Shown here: positions 17,375 through 26,359 of the stretch, piece by piece
Numbering within the stretch: the first letter of the stretch is position 1
How the letters are laid out: the number at the start of each line of letters is the position of its first letter
Source of the DNA: Streptomyces griseoincarnatus
GTDB taxonomy: Bacteria > Actinomycetota > Actinomycetes > Streptomycetales > Streptomycetaceae
Direction of reading: 5' to 3'
Length of the DNA stretch: 64,000 bases
NCBI GenBank assembly: GCA_014649575.1
Contig: BMTH01000006.1
Span: 365,052-429,051 of the forward strand
Program-made: the position numbers and the translations under genes
Notes under the pieces: model-generated
Told to the model about the DNA's origin: nothing
What the model saw: only the letters and a program-made list of their open reading frames with translations
Database searches by the model: none

Positions 17375-19951
17375 TCAGCCCGCCGCGGCGTCACACGCCT
17401 GGCCCCGCAGGGCGCGCGCCAGATCGTCACGCGCCTCCAGCACCAGCCGCCGCAACGCAGGCGCCGCGTCCTCGTGGGAGGCGAGCCACGCGTCGGTCGC
17501 GTCCAGCGTGCCCCGGGAGTCCTCGTAGGACGGGAACAGACCCCGGACCACGTCCATGCCGATCTGGATCGACCGCTCCGTCCACACCCGCTCGATCACC
17601 GCGAAGTACTTCTCCGCGTACGGCGCGAGCAGCTCCCGCTGGGACGGCTGCGCGAAGCCCGCGATCGTCGCCTCCACCAGCGCGTTGGACAGCGCGTCAG
17701 ACTCCACGACCTGCGCCCAGCACTGCGCCTTGACCGCCTCCGACGGACGGGCCGCCAGGCAGCGGACGTGGTGACGGCGGCCGGACGCGGTGTCGTCCCG
17801 CGCCAGCTCCTCGTCCAGCCGCTTCTCGTCGGCCGCCCCGTGCGCGGCCAGCGGCTCCAGGAACGCCCAGCGCAGCTCCTGGTCCACCTCGAGCCCCGGC
17901 AGGGTCACCGTGCCGTCCAGCAGCGACGCCAGCAGCTCGAAGTCGGCCTCGGCGCACGCCACACGGGCGACGAACCGCGCCCACGCCAGCTGCTGCTCGC
18001 TGCCCTCGCCGGCCGCCCGCAGCTGCTCCGCCGCGCCTTCGGCGAGCCGCCGCCCGGCCTCCTCGCGCCGCTCGGGCGCGGTGTAGTGCACGGCCGCCGA
18101 CTCCGCCCAGGCGTGCAGCATCTGCAGCACGCCGATGTCGGTCTCCCGGCCCGCGAACCGCAGCACCAGGGCGATGAAGTCCCGGGCCGGCAGCAGCGCG
18201 TCGCGCGTCATGTTCCACAGGGCGGACCAGCACAGCGCGCGGGCCAGCGGGTCGGTGAGGTCGCCGAGCGCCTCCCGGAGGGTGGCCAGCGAGGTGTCGT
18301 CGAAGCGGGTCTTGCAGTACGTCAGGTCGTCGTCGTTGACCAGCACCAGCTCCGGCGCGTCCGCGCCCGCCAGCTCCGCCACGACCGTGCGCGGGCCCTC
18401 GACGTCCGTCTCCGCCTGCGCGTACCGCTCGAGCGTGCCCGCGCCGGTGCGCCGGTAGAGGCCCACCGCGACGCGGTGCGGGCGCAGTTCGGGGTGCGAC
18501 TCGGCGGCCTCCTGCACCACGGCCAGCTCGTCCACGGTGCCGTCCGCACGCAGCAGCACCTGCGGGGTGAGGGAGTTGACCCCGGCCGTCTCCAGCCACG
18601 CCCGGGACCAGGCGGCCATGTCCCGCCCGCTGGTCTCCTCCAGCACGGACAGCAGGTCGCCGAGGCGCGTGTTGCCGTAGGCGTGCCGCTTGAAGTAGCG
18701 GCGGGCGCCCTCCAGGAACGCGTCCTGCCCGGCGTACGCCACCAGCTGCTTGAGCACGGAGGCGCCCTTGGCGTAGGTGATGCCGTCGAAGTTGAGCTTG
18801 GCGTCCTGGAGGTCGCGGATGTCGGCGGTGACGGGGTGCGTGGAGGGCAGCTGGTCCGCGCGGTAGGCCCACGCCTTGCGGCGGTTGGCGAAGGTGATCC
18901 AGCCGTCGGTGAAGCGGGTCGCGCCGACCAGGGAGAACGCGCCCATGAAGTCGGCGAAGGACTCCTTCAGCCACAGGTCGTCCCACCACTCCATGGTGAC
19001 CAGGTCGCCGAACCACATGTGGGCCATCTCGTGCAGGATCACATTGGCCCGGCCCTCGTAGGAGGCCCGCGTCACCTTGCCGCGGAAGATGAACTCCTCG
19101 CGGAAGGTCACCATCCCCGGGTTCTCCATCGCGCCCAGGTTGTACTCCGGCACGAACGCCTGGTCGTACTTCCCGAACGGATACGGGTAGTCGAAGTGGT
19201 CGTGGAAGAAGTCCAGGCCCTGCTTGGTGACCAGGAAGACGTCGTCGGCGTCGAAGTGCGGGGCGAGGCCCTTGCGGCACATCGCGCCCAGCGGGATCTC
19301 CAGCCGGGTGCCGTCCTCGAGGACCCGCTCGTAGCGGTCGGTCACGTAGTGGTACGGACCCGCGACGACGCACGTGATGTACGTCGAGATCGGCTTGGTC
19401 TCCGCGAACCGCCAGACGCCGTCGGCCGCCTCGCCGACGCCGTTGCTCCACACCGTCCAGCCCTCGGGGGCCCGCACCTCGAAGCGGTAGGGCGCCTTCA
19501 GGTCCGGCTGCTCGAAGTTCGCGAAGACCCGGCGGGCGTCGGCCGGCTCGTACTGGGTGTACAGGTACACCTCGCCGTCCTCGGGGTCGACGAAGCGGTG
19601 CATGCCCTCGCCGGTGCGGGAGTAGGCGCACTGCGCGTCCACCACGAGCTCGTTCTCGGCGGCCAGGTCCTCCAGGAGGATGCGGCTGCCGTCGAACACC
19701 TGGGCCGGGTCGAGGTCCCGGCCGTTCAGGGACACCGCCGTCACGCCCGGCGCGATCAGGTCGGCGAAGCTGCTCGCCCCCGGCTCGGCGCAGCGGAACC
19801 GCACGGTGGTGACCGACCGGAAGGTGCGCGGGCCGTCGCCCTCGTGCCCGCCCACCGCGGACCGCAGGTCCAGGGACACCTCGTACCCGTCGACGGACAG
19901 CAGCGCTGCCCGCTCCCGGGCCTCGTCACGGGTCAGGTTCTCACCGGGCAC
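17375..19951 (-). CDS. pepN: Aminopeptidase N (M1 family), second copy
   Basis: An 858-residue zinc aminopeptidase paralogous to the gene at 4555-7134. GAMEN is at ~273-277, HEMAHMWFGDLVTMEW begins at ~307 and the third zinc ligand is in LWLKESF (~330). GTG 19951 is the chosen start, because AGGAG lies seven bases before it and the product then begins PGENLTRDEARERA, parallel to PGTNLTREEAQQRA in the first copy; an upstream ATG at 19966 would put the ribosome site inside the gene. The two enzymes likely share peptide-recycling work with different side-chain preference. The gene is divergent to the DsbA-like gene. Confidence 0.95.
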   Translation of the reverse strand: MPGENLTRDEARERAALLSVDGYEVSLDLRSAVGGHEGDGPRTFRSVTTVRFRCAEPGASSFADLIAPGVTAVSLNGRDLDPAQVFDGSRILLEDLAAENELVVDAQCAYSRTGEGMHRFVDPEDGEVYLYTQYEPADARRVFANFEQPDLKAPYRFEVRAPEGWTVWSNGVGEAADGVWRFAETKPISTYITCVVAGPYHYVTDRYERVLEDGTRLEIPLGAMCRKGLAPHFDADDVFLVTKQGLDFFHDHFDYPYPFGKYDQAFVPEYNLGAMENPGMVTFREEFIFRGKVTRASYEGRANVILHEMAHMWFGDLVTMEWWDDLWLKESFADFMGAFSLVGATRFTDGWITFANRRKAWAYRADQLPSTHPVTADIRDLQDAKLNFDGITYAKGASVLKQLVAYAGQDAFLEGARRYFKRHAYGNTRLGDLLSVLEETSGRDMAAWSRAWLETAGVNSLTPQVLLRADGTVDELAVVQEAAESHPELRPHRVAVGLYRRTGAGTLERYAQAETDVEGPRTVVAELAGADAPELVLVNDDDLTYCKTRFDDTSLATLREALGDLTDPLARALCWSALWNMTRDALLPARDFIALVLRFAGRETDIGVLQMLHAWAESAAVHYTAPERREEAGRRLAEGAAEQLRAAGEGSEQQLAWARFVARVACAEADFELLASLLDGTVTLPGLEVDQELRWAFLEPLAAHGAADEKRLDEELARDDTASGRRHHVRCLAARPSEAVKAQCWAQVVESDALSNALVEATIAGFAQPSQRELLAPYAEKYFAVIERVWTERSIQIGMDVVRGLFPSYEDSRGTLDATDAWLASHEDAAPALRRLVLEARDDLARALRGQACDAAAG

Positions 19952-20088
19952 GGGCGGACTCCTCATGCGTCGTCGACAGGGATGGACAGGACCGATCCTG
20001 CCATGCGCCCCTGACGCGGGTCAGCCGGGAATGGCCGGGGCGAGCCACGGCGTTGCCACGGGGAAACACCGCCTTCACGAGGAGCGAC

Positions 20089-20736
20089 ATGTCGGACAAG
20101 TCTCCCGCCACGCCCGTCGACTTCTGGTTCGACCCGCTGTGCCCCTGGGCCTGGATGACCTCCCGGTGGGTGCTGGAGGTGCAGAAGCAGCGGGACCTGG
20201 ACGTGCGCTGGCACCTGATGAGCCTGGCCGTCCTCAACGAGGACAAGCTGGACGAGCTGCCCGCGGAGTACCGCGAGATGCTCGAGGTGAAGGCCTGGGG
20301 CCCGGTGCGCGTGGTCATCGCGGCGCAGGAGGAGCACGGCCCGCAGGTGCTCGGCGACCTCTACACCGCGCTCGGTACCCGCATCCACAACAAGGACGAG
20401 GGCCCCGGCAAGGAGACGGTCGCGGCGGCGCTGAAGGACGTCGGGCTGCCCGAGTCGCTCATGGACCACTGGGACTCCACCCCGTACGAGCCGCAGCTGC
20501 GCGCCTCCCACAAGGAGGGCATCGACAAGGTCGGCCAGGAGGTCGGCACCCCGGTGATCGCGGTCCCCGGCCCCGGCGGTGAGGAGATCGCCTTCTTCGG
20601 CCCGGTCGTCACCCCCGCCCCCCAGGGCGAGGAAGCCGTCCGCCTCTGGGACGGCACCCTCGCCGTCGCCTCGGTCCCCGGCTTCTACGAGATCAAGCGC
20701 ACCCGCACGAAGGGCCCGGACTTCAGCAACCTCTGA
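20089..20736 (+). CDS. DsbA-family thioredoxin-fold protein, Rv2466c-like
   Basis: A 215-residue cytoplasmic protein close to the mycobacterial mycothiol-dependent nitroreductase Rv2466c: DFWFDPLCPWAWMTSRWVLE at the N-terminus, WHLMSLAVLNEDKLD, TALGTRIHNK, VGTPVIAV and FYEIKRTRTKGPDF. In Rv2466c the active site is CPWC; here it is CPWA, so the second cysteine is missing and only a monothiol mechanism with mycothiol is possible. ATG 20089 follows GAGGAGCGAC. It is divergent to the second pepN and ends at a strong terminator. Confidence 0.9.
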   Translation: MSDKSPATPVDFWFDPLCPWAWMTSRWVLEVQKQRDLDVRWHLMSLAVLNEDKLDELPAEYREMLEVKAWGPVRVVIAAQEEHGPQVLGDLYTALGTRIHNKDEGPGKETVAAALKDVGLPESLMDHWDSTPYEPQLRASHKEGIDKVGQEVGTPVIAVPGPGGEEIAFFGPVVTPAPQGEEAVRLWDGTLAVASVPGFYEIKRTRTKGPDFSNL

Positions 20737-20756
20737 TCACCGGTCCGGCACACGCC

Positions 20757-20791
20757 GAAGCCCCCGCGAGTCCTCGCCTCGCGGGGGCTTC
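20757..20791. terminator. Bidirectional terminator hairpin
   Basis: GAAGCCCCCGCGAG and CTCGCGGGGGCTTC form a perfect 14-bp stem with a seven-base loop between convergent genes. Confidence 0.85.
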
Positions 20792-20805
20792 TGGTGAGGG
20801 GGGTG

Positions 20806-22185
20806 TCAGCGGCGCTCGCGCGCCCGCTGCCAGGCGTAGCCGGCCGCCGCCAGCACCAGCGTCATCGCGCCTGTGGAGTAGAGCTGCACCCGTGTGTCCG
20901 GTTCGCGGGCCATGAGGACGAAGACCGTCGCCATACCGGCAAGGGCCACCCAGGTCAGCCACGGGAACGCCCACATCCGTACGGCCAGCCGCTCCGGCGT
21001 CTCGCGCTCCAGGCGGCGGCGCAGCCGCAGCTGGGAGACCGCGATGAAGATCCAGACGACCAGGATCACCGCGCCGATCATGTTCAGCAGCCAGGCGAAG
21101 ACGTCGTCCGGACGCCAGTAGCTCAGCAGCACGCACAGGAAGCCGAACACGGAGGACGCCAGCACGGCGACGCGCGGCACCCCGCCCGACACCCGGCCCA
21201 GCCACTTCGGGCCCTGGCCGCGCTCCACCAGCGAGTAGCCGATGCGGGAGGCGCCGTAGATGTTGGCGTTCATCGCGGACAGCAGCGCCACCAGCACGAC
21301 CACGTTCATCAGCTGGCCCGCGCCGGGGATGCCGAGCCGGTCGAGGGCGGCGACGTAGGGGCCGTTCTCCACCACCTCGGGGGAGTCCCAGGGGACGAGC
21401 GCGACGATGACGGCCATCGAGCCGACGTAGAAGACGGCGATCCGCCACATCGCGGTGCGCACCGCGCGCGCCACGCCGCGGACCGGGTCCTGCGACTCGG
21501 CGGCCGCGATGGTCACCGTCTCCAGGCCGCCGTAGGCGAAGACGGACGCGAGCAGGCCGATGACCAGGCCCTCGCCGCCGTTGGGCAGCAGCTCGGTGAG
21601 ATGGGAGCCGCCCGGCGAGTCGGTGCCCGGCAGCACACCGGCCAGCGCCAGCACGCCCAGCACCAGGAACAGGGTGATCGCGCCGACCTTCAGCGCGGCG
21701 AACCAGAACTCGAACTCGCCGAAGTTCTTCACCGCCGCGAGGTTGGTCCCGCAGAACACCACCATGAACAGCGCCACCCACGCCCACTCGGGCGTGCCCG
21801 GCAGCCAGCCGTGGACGATCTGCGCGGCGCCGATGCCCTCAAGACCGACCGCGGTGCACAGCAGCACCCAGAACGCCCAGCCGGCGGTGAACCCGGCCCA
21901 GGGGCCGATGGCACGCTCGGCGTGCGAGGAGAAGGACCCGGAGGAGGGGTACGCGGCCGACATCTCGCCCAGCATCCGCATCACCAGCATGACCAGCAGG
22001 CCGGAGAGGGCGTAGGCGATCACGATGGAGGGGCCCGCGGCGGCGATGCCGGCGCCGGAGCCGACGAACAGTCCGGCGCCGATCACCCCGCCGAGGGCGA
22101 TCATCGACAGGTGGCGCTGTTTGAGGCCGTGCGAGAGGGAGACGCCGTCCGTTTCCGTGGGCGTCTCGACCGTGGTGAGGGGCAT
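20806..22185 (-). CDS. APC-family amino acid permease, first copy
   Basis: A 459-residue membrane transporter with about 12 helices of the amino acid/polyamine/organocation superfamily. The first helix block LKQRHLSMIALGGVIGAGLF and MRMLGEMSAAYPSSGSFSSH are signatures of the AroP/GabP/proline permease group. The substrate is an amino acid, not further specified. ATG 22185 was chosen at the start of the soluble N-terminal tail; 38 upstream codons lack character. A paralog of nearly equal length lies at 23321-24793 and has the same orientation, with bioY between them. Confidence 0.9.
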   Translation of the reverse strand: MPLTTVETPTETDGVSLSHGLKQRHLSMIALGGVIGAGLFVGSGAGIAAAGPSIVIAYALSGLLVMLVMRMLGEMSAAYPSSGSFSSHAERAIGPWAGFTAGWAFWVLLCTAVGLEGIGAAQIVHGWLPGTPEWAWVALFMVVFCGTNLAAVKNFGEFEFWFAALKVGAITLFLVLGVLALAGVLPGTDSPGGSHLTELLPNGGEGLVIGLLASVFAYGGLETVTIAAAESQDPVRGVARAVRTAMWRIAVFYVGSMAVIVALVPWDSPEVVENGPYVAALDRLGIPGAGQLMNVVVLVALLSAMNANIYGASRIGYSLVERGQGPKWLGRVSGGVPRVAVLASSVFGFLCVLLSYWRPDDVFAWLLNMIGAVILVVWIFIAVSQLRLRRRLERETPERLAVRMWAFPWLTWVALAGMATVFVLMAREPDTRVQLYSTGAMTLVLAAAGYAWQRARERR

Positions 22186-22656
22186 GGGCGCGGCTCGTCC
22201 AATGTGGGAGGAAGGCAAAAACGGCCCTAGTCTGGGCGGCCGCCCCACGGTCACGGGGCGGCCGCCCAGCATGTGGACGACGCTCAAGCGGAGGGTCACA
22301 GTCCGCTCACTGCGGGCTGCTCGTCACGTGCGGCCGGCGCCTTCACGACGCCCGCGCGGTGCGGGACGTCCGCCCCGGTCGCGCAGGGCTCCTCGCCGTC
22401 GACGCCGAGCGGCGCGTCGCCGGTGACCGCGGTCCCCGTTGGTGGATCCCTACAGCCGTCGCCGTGCCCGTCCATGTCGGCGACACCACGTCACCTCAGT
22501 GACCCGTGTCACCTCTGACGAGGTGTCGCCCCCGCCCTTTGTCCGGAGCCCACCAAGTCCGTGATCGCGCCTTTGTCGAGCGCTGCTGGTGATCGGCGCG
22601 GGGGCGCCGGTATAGCGTCGCCGTGTTCCCACTTGCCCTCACCCTGGGGAGTCCCC
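22186..22656. other. 471-base intergenic region permease/bioY
   Basis: No gene is supported. It contains the divergent permease and bioY promoters, a possible bioY -10 box (TATAGC or TAGCGT at 22611-22618) and a short tandem repeat at 22490-22515. No riboswitch-like fold was recognised. Confidence 0.55.
22490..22515. repeat. Tandem GTCACCTC direct repeats upstream of bioY
   Basis: GTCACCTC occurs at 22490-22497 and 22508-22515, 18 bases apart, with GTGAC in between. The spacing suggests two sites on one face of the helix, possibly for a regulator of bioY or of the permease. Confidence 0.4.
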
Positions 22657-23241
22657 ATGAGCACCGCCACCGTCACCTCCGCCCGGCCCGGACAGGTCCT
22701 CGCCGACCTCGTCCCCGCCTCCCGTGTCCGGGACGCGGCCCTCGTGCTCGGCGGCGCCGCGCTCACCGGTCTCGCCGCCCAGATCGCGGTGCCCGTGCCC
22801 GGCTCCCCGGTGCCGGTGACCGGCCAGACCTTCGCGGCGCTCCTCGTCGGCACCACCCTCGGCGCCCGGCGCGGCTTCGCCTCCCTCGCGGTGTACGCGC
22901 TGGTGGGCATGGCGGGCGTGCCGTGGTTCGCGGAGGGCAAGTCCGGGACGGGCATGCCGTCGTTCGGCTACATCCTCGGCATGCTGCTGGCGTCCGTCGT
23001 CGTCGGCGCGCTCGCCCGCCGCGGCGCCGACCGCTCCGCCTGGCGCACGGCCGGCACGATGCTGCTGGGCTCGGCGGTCATCTACGCCGTCGGCGTGCCG
23101 TACCTGGCCCTGGCCACCGGGATGTCCGCCTCCGCCGCGATCGCGGCCGGCCTGACCCCGTTCCTCATCGGTGACGCGCTCAAGGCGGCGCTCGCGATGG
23201 GCCTGCTGCCGACCGCCTGGAAGCTCGTCGACAAGCGCTGA
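22657..23241 (+). CDS. bioY: Biotin transporter substrate-binding subunit BioY
   Basis: A 194-residue integral membrane protein, the S component of an ECF-type biotin uptake system. Six helices are visible, and IAVPVPGSPVPVTGQTFAAL followed by LVGTTLGARRG is the family signature, together with GMPSFGYILGM. ATG 22657 follows GGGGAGTCCCC. BioM and BioN, the energising units, are not next to it; solitary BioY occurs and may use a shared ECF module. A terminator lies directly behind it. Confidence 0.92.
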   Translation: MSTATVTSARPGQVLADLVPASRVRDAALVLGGAALTGLAAQIAVPVPGSPVPVTGQTFAALLVGTTLGARRGFASLAVYALVGMAGVPWFAEGKSGTGMPSFGYILGMLLASVVVGALARRGADRSAWRTAGTMLLGSAVIYAVGVPYLALATGMSASAAIAAGLTPFLIGDALKAALAMGLLPTAWKLVDKR

Positions 23242-23257
23242 CGCTTGCCTTCCACGC

Positions 23258-23302
23258 CGAAGGGCCCGGCGGACGCTCGCACAGCGTCCGCCGGGCCCTT
23301 CG
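23258..23302. terminator. Bidirectional terminator hairpin bioY/permease
   Basis: CGAAGGGCCCGGCGGACGCT pairs without mismatch with AGCGTCCGCCGGGCCCTTCG, a 20-bp stem with a five-base loop. Confidence 0.9.
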
Positions 23303-23320
23303 TGGTGCGCGCGGTGCGGG

Positions 23321-24793
23321 TCAGCCCACCCCCACCTCGTCCCGTTCCGGGGCGGCGGCGGTCGCCCGCCGGCCGGCCAGCCGGTGCCGGACCAGGGAGA
23401 TCGCCAGCGTCACGGCCGCGACCAGCATCGTCAGCAGCATCGTGGACCGGCCGTCGTGCTCGGTGTCGGTGAGCATGTAGATCAGCACGAACACGATGAA
23501 GGCGATGCTCAGCCAGGTCAGGTACGGGTACAGCCACATCCGCACCACCAGCTTCTCCGGCGCCTCCGCCTGGATGATCTTCCGCATCCGCAGCTGCGAG
23601 AAGCAGATCACCAGCCACACGAACAGCGCGACCGCGCCGGAGGAGTTGACCAGGAAGAGGAAGACGGAGTCGGGGAACTTGTAGTTGAAGAAGACCGCGA
23701 CGAAGCCGAACACGACCGACACGAGGATCGCGGCGCGCGGCACGCCCCGGTGGGTGGTCCGGGCGAACGCCTTGGGCGCGTCCCCGCGCTCGCCGAGCGA
23801 GAAGGCCATGCGGGAGGCCGTGTAGAGCCCGGAGTTGAGACAGGACAGCACGGACGTCAGCACGATGAAGTTCATGATCTGGCCCGCGTGCGCGATGCCC
23901 AGCGAGTCCAGCGCGGCGACGTACGAGCCGTCCTCGGCGATGGCCTCGCTGTCCCAGGGGAGCAGGCAGACCACGACGAGGATCGAGCCGAGGTAGAAGA
24001 CGCCGATCCGCCAGATGATGCTGTTGGTCGCCTTGGTGACGGCCCGCTGCGGGTCCTCCGACTCGCCGGCCGCCAGGGTGGCGATCTCGCTGCCCATGAA
24101 GGAGAACACCACGAGCAGGATGCCGGTGAGGATGGCGCCCGCGCCGTTCGGCAGGAAGCCGCCGTGGCCGGTCAGGTTGGACAGGCCCGCCTGGTCGCTG
24201 TCGACGCCGGGCAGCACACCGAAGACGGCCAGCCCGCCGACGACGATGAACGCGGCGATGGCGACGACCTTGATGCCCGCGAACCAGAACTCGAACTCGC
24301 CGTAGGAGCCGACCGAGGCCAGGTTCGTCGCGGTGAGCACCACCATCACGATGAGCGCCCAGCCCCACTGCGGGACGGCGGGTATCCACCCCTCGAGGAT
24401 GGCGGCGCCCGCGGTCGCCTCCACGGCGAGCACGACGACCCAGAAGAACCAGTACAGCCAGCCGATGGTGAATCCGGCCCAGGGCCCGAGGGCCCGGTCG
24501 GCGTGCGCGGAGAAGGAGCCGGAGGTCGGGTTCGCCGCGGACATCTCGCCGAGCATCCGCATCACCAGCACCACGAGCGTGCCGACGAGCGCGTACGACA
24601 GGAGGATGCCGGGACCGGCGGTGGCGATGCCGGTGCTGGATCCGACGAAGAGTCCGGCGCCGATGACACCGCCGATGGCGATCATCGACAGATGCCGGTT
24701 CTTGAGACCGGCCTGGAGTCCGGAGCCCTGGGGCGGGCCTCCGGAGCCCTCGGGGCCGTCACCGGCCTTGGTGAGGGTCGGCTGCGACGTCAT
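23321..24793 (-). CDS. APC-family amino acid permease, second copy (GabP-like)
   Basis: A 490-residue 12-helix permease. It shares with the first copy the block LKNRHLSMIAIGGVIGAGLF and MRMLGEMSAANPTSGSFSAH, and continues with GPWAGFTIGWLYWFFWVVVL, resembling gamma-aminobutyrate permeases. ATG 24793 has GGAAG upstream; the frame is open 17 codons further. The N-terminal tail is Gly/Pro-rich and cytoplasmic. It and the first copy likely arose by duplication and divergence, with bioY and two terminators between. Confidence 0.9.
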   Translation of the reverse strand: MTSQPTLTKAGDGPEGSGGPPQGSGLQAGLKNRHLSMIAIGGVIGAGLFVGSSTGIATAGPGILLSYALVGTLVVLVMRMLGEMSAANPTSGSFSAHADRALGPWAGFTIGWLYWFFWVVVLAVEATAGAAILEGWIPAVPQWGWALIVMVVLTATNLASVGSYGEFEFWFAGIKVVAIAAFIVVGGLAVFGVLPGVDSDQAGLSNLTGHGGFLPNGAGAILTGILLVVFSFMGSEIATLAAGESEDPQRAVTKATNSIIWRIGVFYLGSILVVVCLLPWDSEAIAEDGSYVAALDSLGIAHAGQIMNFIVLTSVLSCLNSGLYTASRMAFSLGERGDAPKAFARTTHRGVPRAAILVSVVFGFVAVFFNYKFPDSVFLFLVNSSGAVALFVWLVICFSQLRMRKIIQAEAPEKLVVRMWLYPYLTWLSIAFIVFVLIYMLTDTEHDGRSTMLLTMLVAAVTLAISLVRHRLAGRRATAAAPERDEVGVG

Positions 24794-24986
24794 GTGGGGG
24801 TCTTCCTTTGTGCCGGTTGAGCGGTACCCGTGCGAGCGGTGCACGAGCTGAACCAGTGAAACGGAGGTCCACTTCCGCAGGAACCTTTGATTTCCAATCT
24901 TTACCCGAGCTTTTCCTGAGGTCCTGTGGATTGGCTCACACTTTGGCCAGCGCCCACCCCGCGCCGCTCCCCCGGAGCGGCCGTGT

Positions 24987-24992
24987 CACACT
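24987..24992 (+). promoter_or_regulatory. -10 box of rpiB, leaderless arrangement
   Basis: CACACT ends six bases before the ATG at 24999, with no ribosome binding site. An identical hexamer with identical spacing precedes the HD gene at 28975. Confidence 0.4.
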
Positions 24993-24998
24993 CGACGC

Positions 24999-25484
<486 letters not shown>

Positions 25485-25521
25485 CGACCCGACACGGACA
25501 GCGGAGCGAGCGAGGGGGACC

Positions 25522-26343
25522 GTGCCCGAGGGACACACCATCCACCGGCTGGCCGAGGACTACGCCACGGCCTTCCGGGCGGACCCCTTCCTGCGCGTCA
25601 CCAGCCCCCAGGGCAAGTTCAGCGACGCCGCGGCCCTCCTCGACCGCACCCCGCTGCGCACCACCGACGCCCACGGCAAGCACCTCTTCCTGGGCTTCGG
25701 CGACCCTGGCCACCCGGAGTGGGTGCACATCCACCTCGGCCTGTTCGGCAAGGTCACCTTCGGCTCCGCCCCGGCGCCGCCGCCCACCGACACCGTGCGG
25801 CTGCGCCTGGCCGGCGGCACCGCCCACGTGGACCTGCGCGGCCCCACCACCTGCGCCCTGATCACGGAGCCGGAGAAGCGGGCGATACACGACCGGCTCG
25901 GCCCGGACCCGCTCCGGCCCGACGCCGACCCCGAGCAGGCCTGGCGCAGGATCAGCCGCAGCCGCACGACGATCGCCGCGCTCCTCATGGACCAGAAGGT
26001 CGTCGCGGGCGTCGGCAACGTCTACCGCGCCGAGGTACTCTTCCGCCACGGCCTCGACCCCTACCGGGCCGGCAAGGACCTCGGCCGCGCCCAATGGGAC
26101 GCGGTCTGGGACGACTTGGTGGTCCTGATGCGCGAGGGCGTCCGGAACAACCGCATCGACACCGTCCGCCCCGAGCACACCCCCGAGGCCATGGGCCGCC
26201 CGCCGCGCGTCGACGACCACGGCGGCGAGGTGTACGTGTACCGGCGGGCGAACCTGCCCTGCCACATCTGCGGCGGCGAGATCCGCACCGCCGACCTCGC
26301 CGCCCGCAACCTCTTCTGGTGCCCCGGCTGCCAGCGGGCCTGA
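25522..26343 (+). CDS. Fpg/Nei-family DNA glycosylase (endonuclease VIII type)
   Basis: A 273-residue base-excision repair enzyme that removes oxidised bases and cleaves the strand. The N-terminus (M)PEGHTIHRLAEDYA supplies the catalytic Pro2 and Glu3. MDQKVVAGVGNVYRAEVLF is the helix-two-turn-helix and the C-terminal zinc finger reads CHICGGEIRTADLAARN then FWCPGC. GTG 25522 was chosen because GAGGGGGACC is in front and catalysis needs Pro at position 2; an upstream extension of the frame is excluded for that reason. It is close to Nei2 of mycobacteria. Likely co-transcribed with rpiB. Confidence 0.93.
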   Translation: MPEGHTIHRLAEDYATAFRADPFLRVTSPQGKFSDAAALLDRTPLRTTDAHGKHLFLGFGDPGHPEWVHIHLGLFGKVTFGSAPAPPPTDTVRLRLAGGTAHVDLRGPTTCALITEPEKRAIHDRLGPDPLRPDADPEQAWRRISRSRTTIAALLMDQKVVAGVGNVYRAEVLFRHGLDPYRAGKDLGRAQWDAVWDDLVVLMREGVRNNRIDTVRPEHTPEAMGRPPRVDDHGGEVYVYRRANLPCHICGGEIRTADLAARNLFWCPGCQRA

Positions 26344-26359
26344 CCTGAGCCGCAGGTCA
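26341..26359. terminator. Short hairpin made from both stop codons
   Basis: TGACCTG-AGCCG-CAGGTCA has a 7-bp stem. Its arms contain the TGA of the glycosylase gene and the TGA (TCA on this strand) of the convergent acetyltransferase gene; only 13 bases separate the genes. Confidence 0.5.

Noticed and set aside
22186..22656. Riboswitch for biotin or another ligand upstream of bioY
   Set aside because: The likely -10 box is only about 40 bases before the start codon, too short for a riboswitch, and no known fold was seen.
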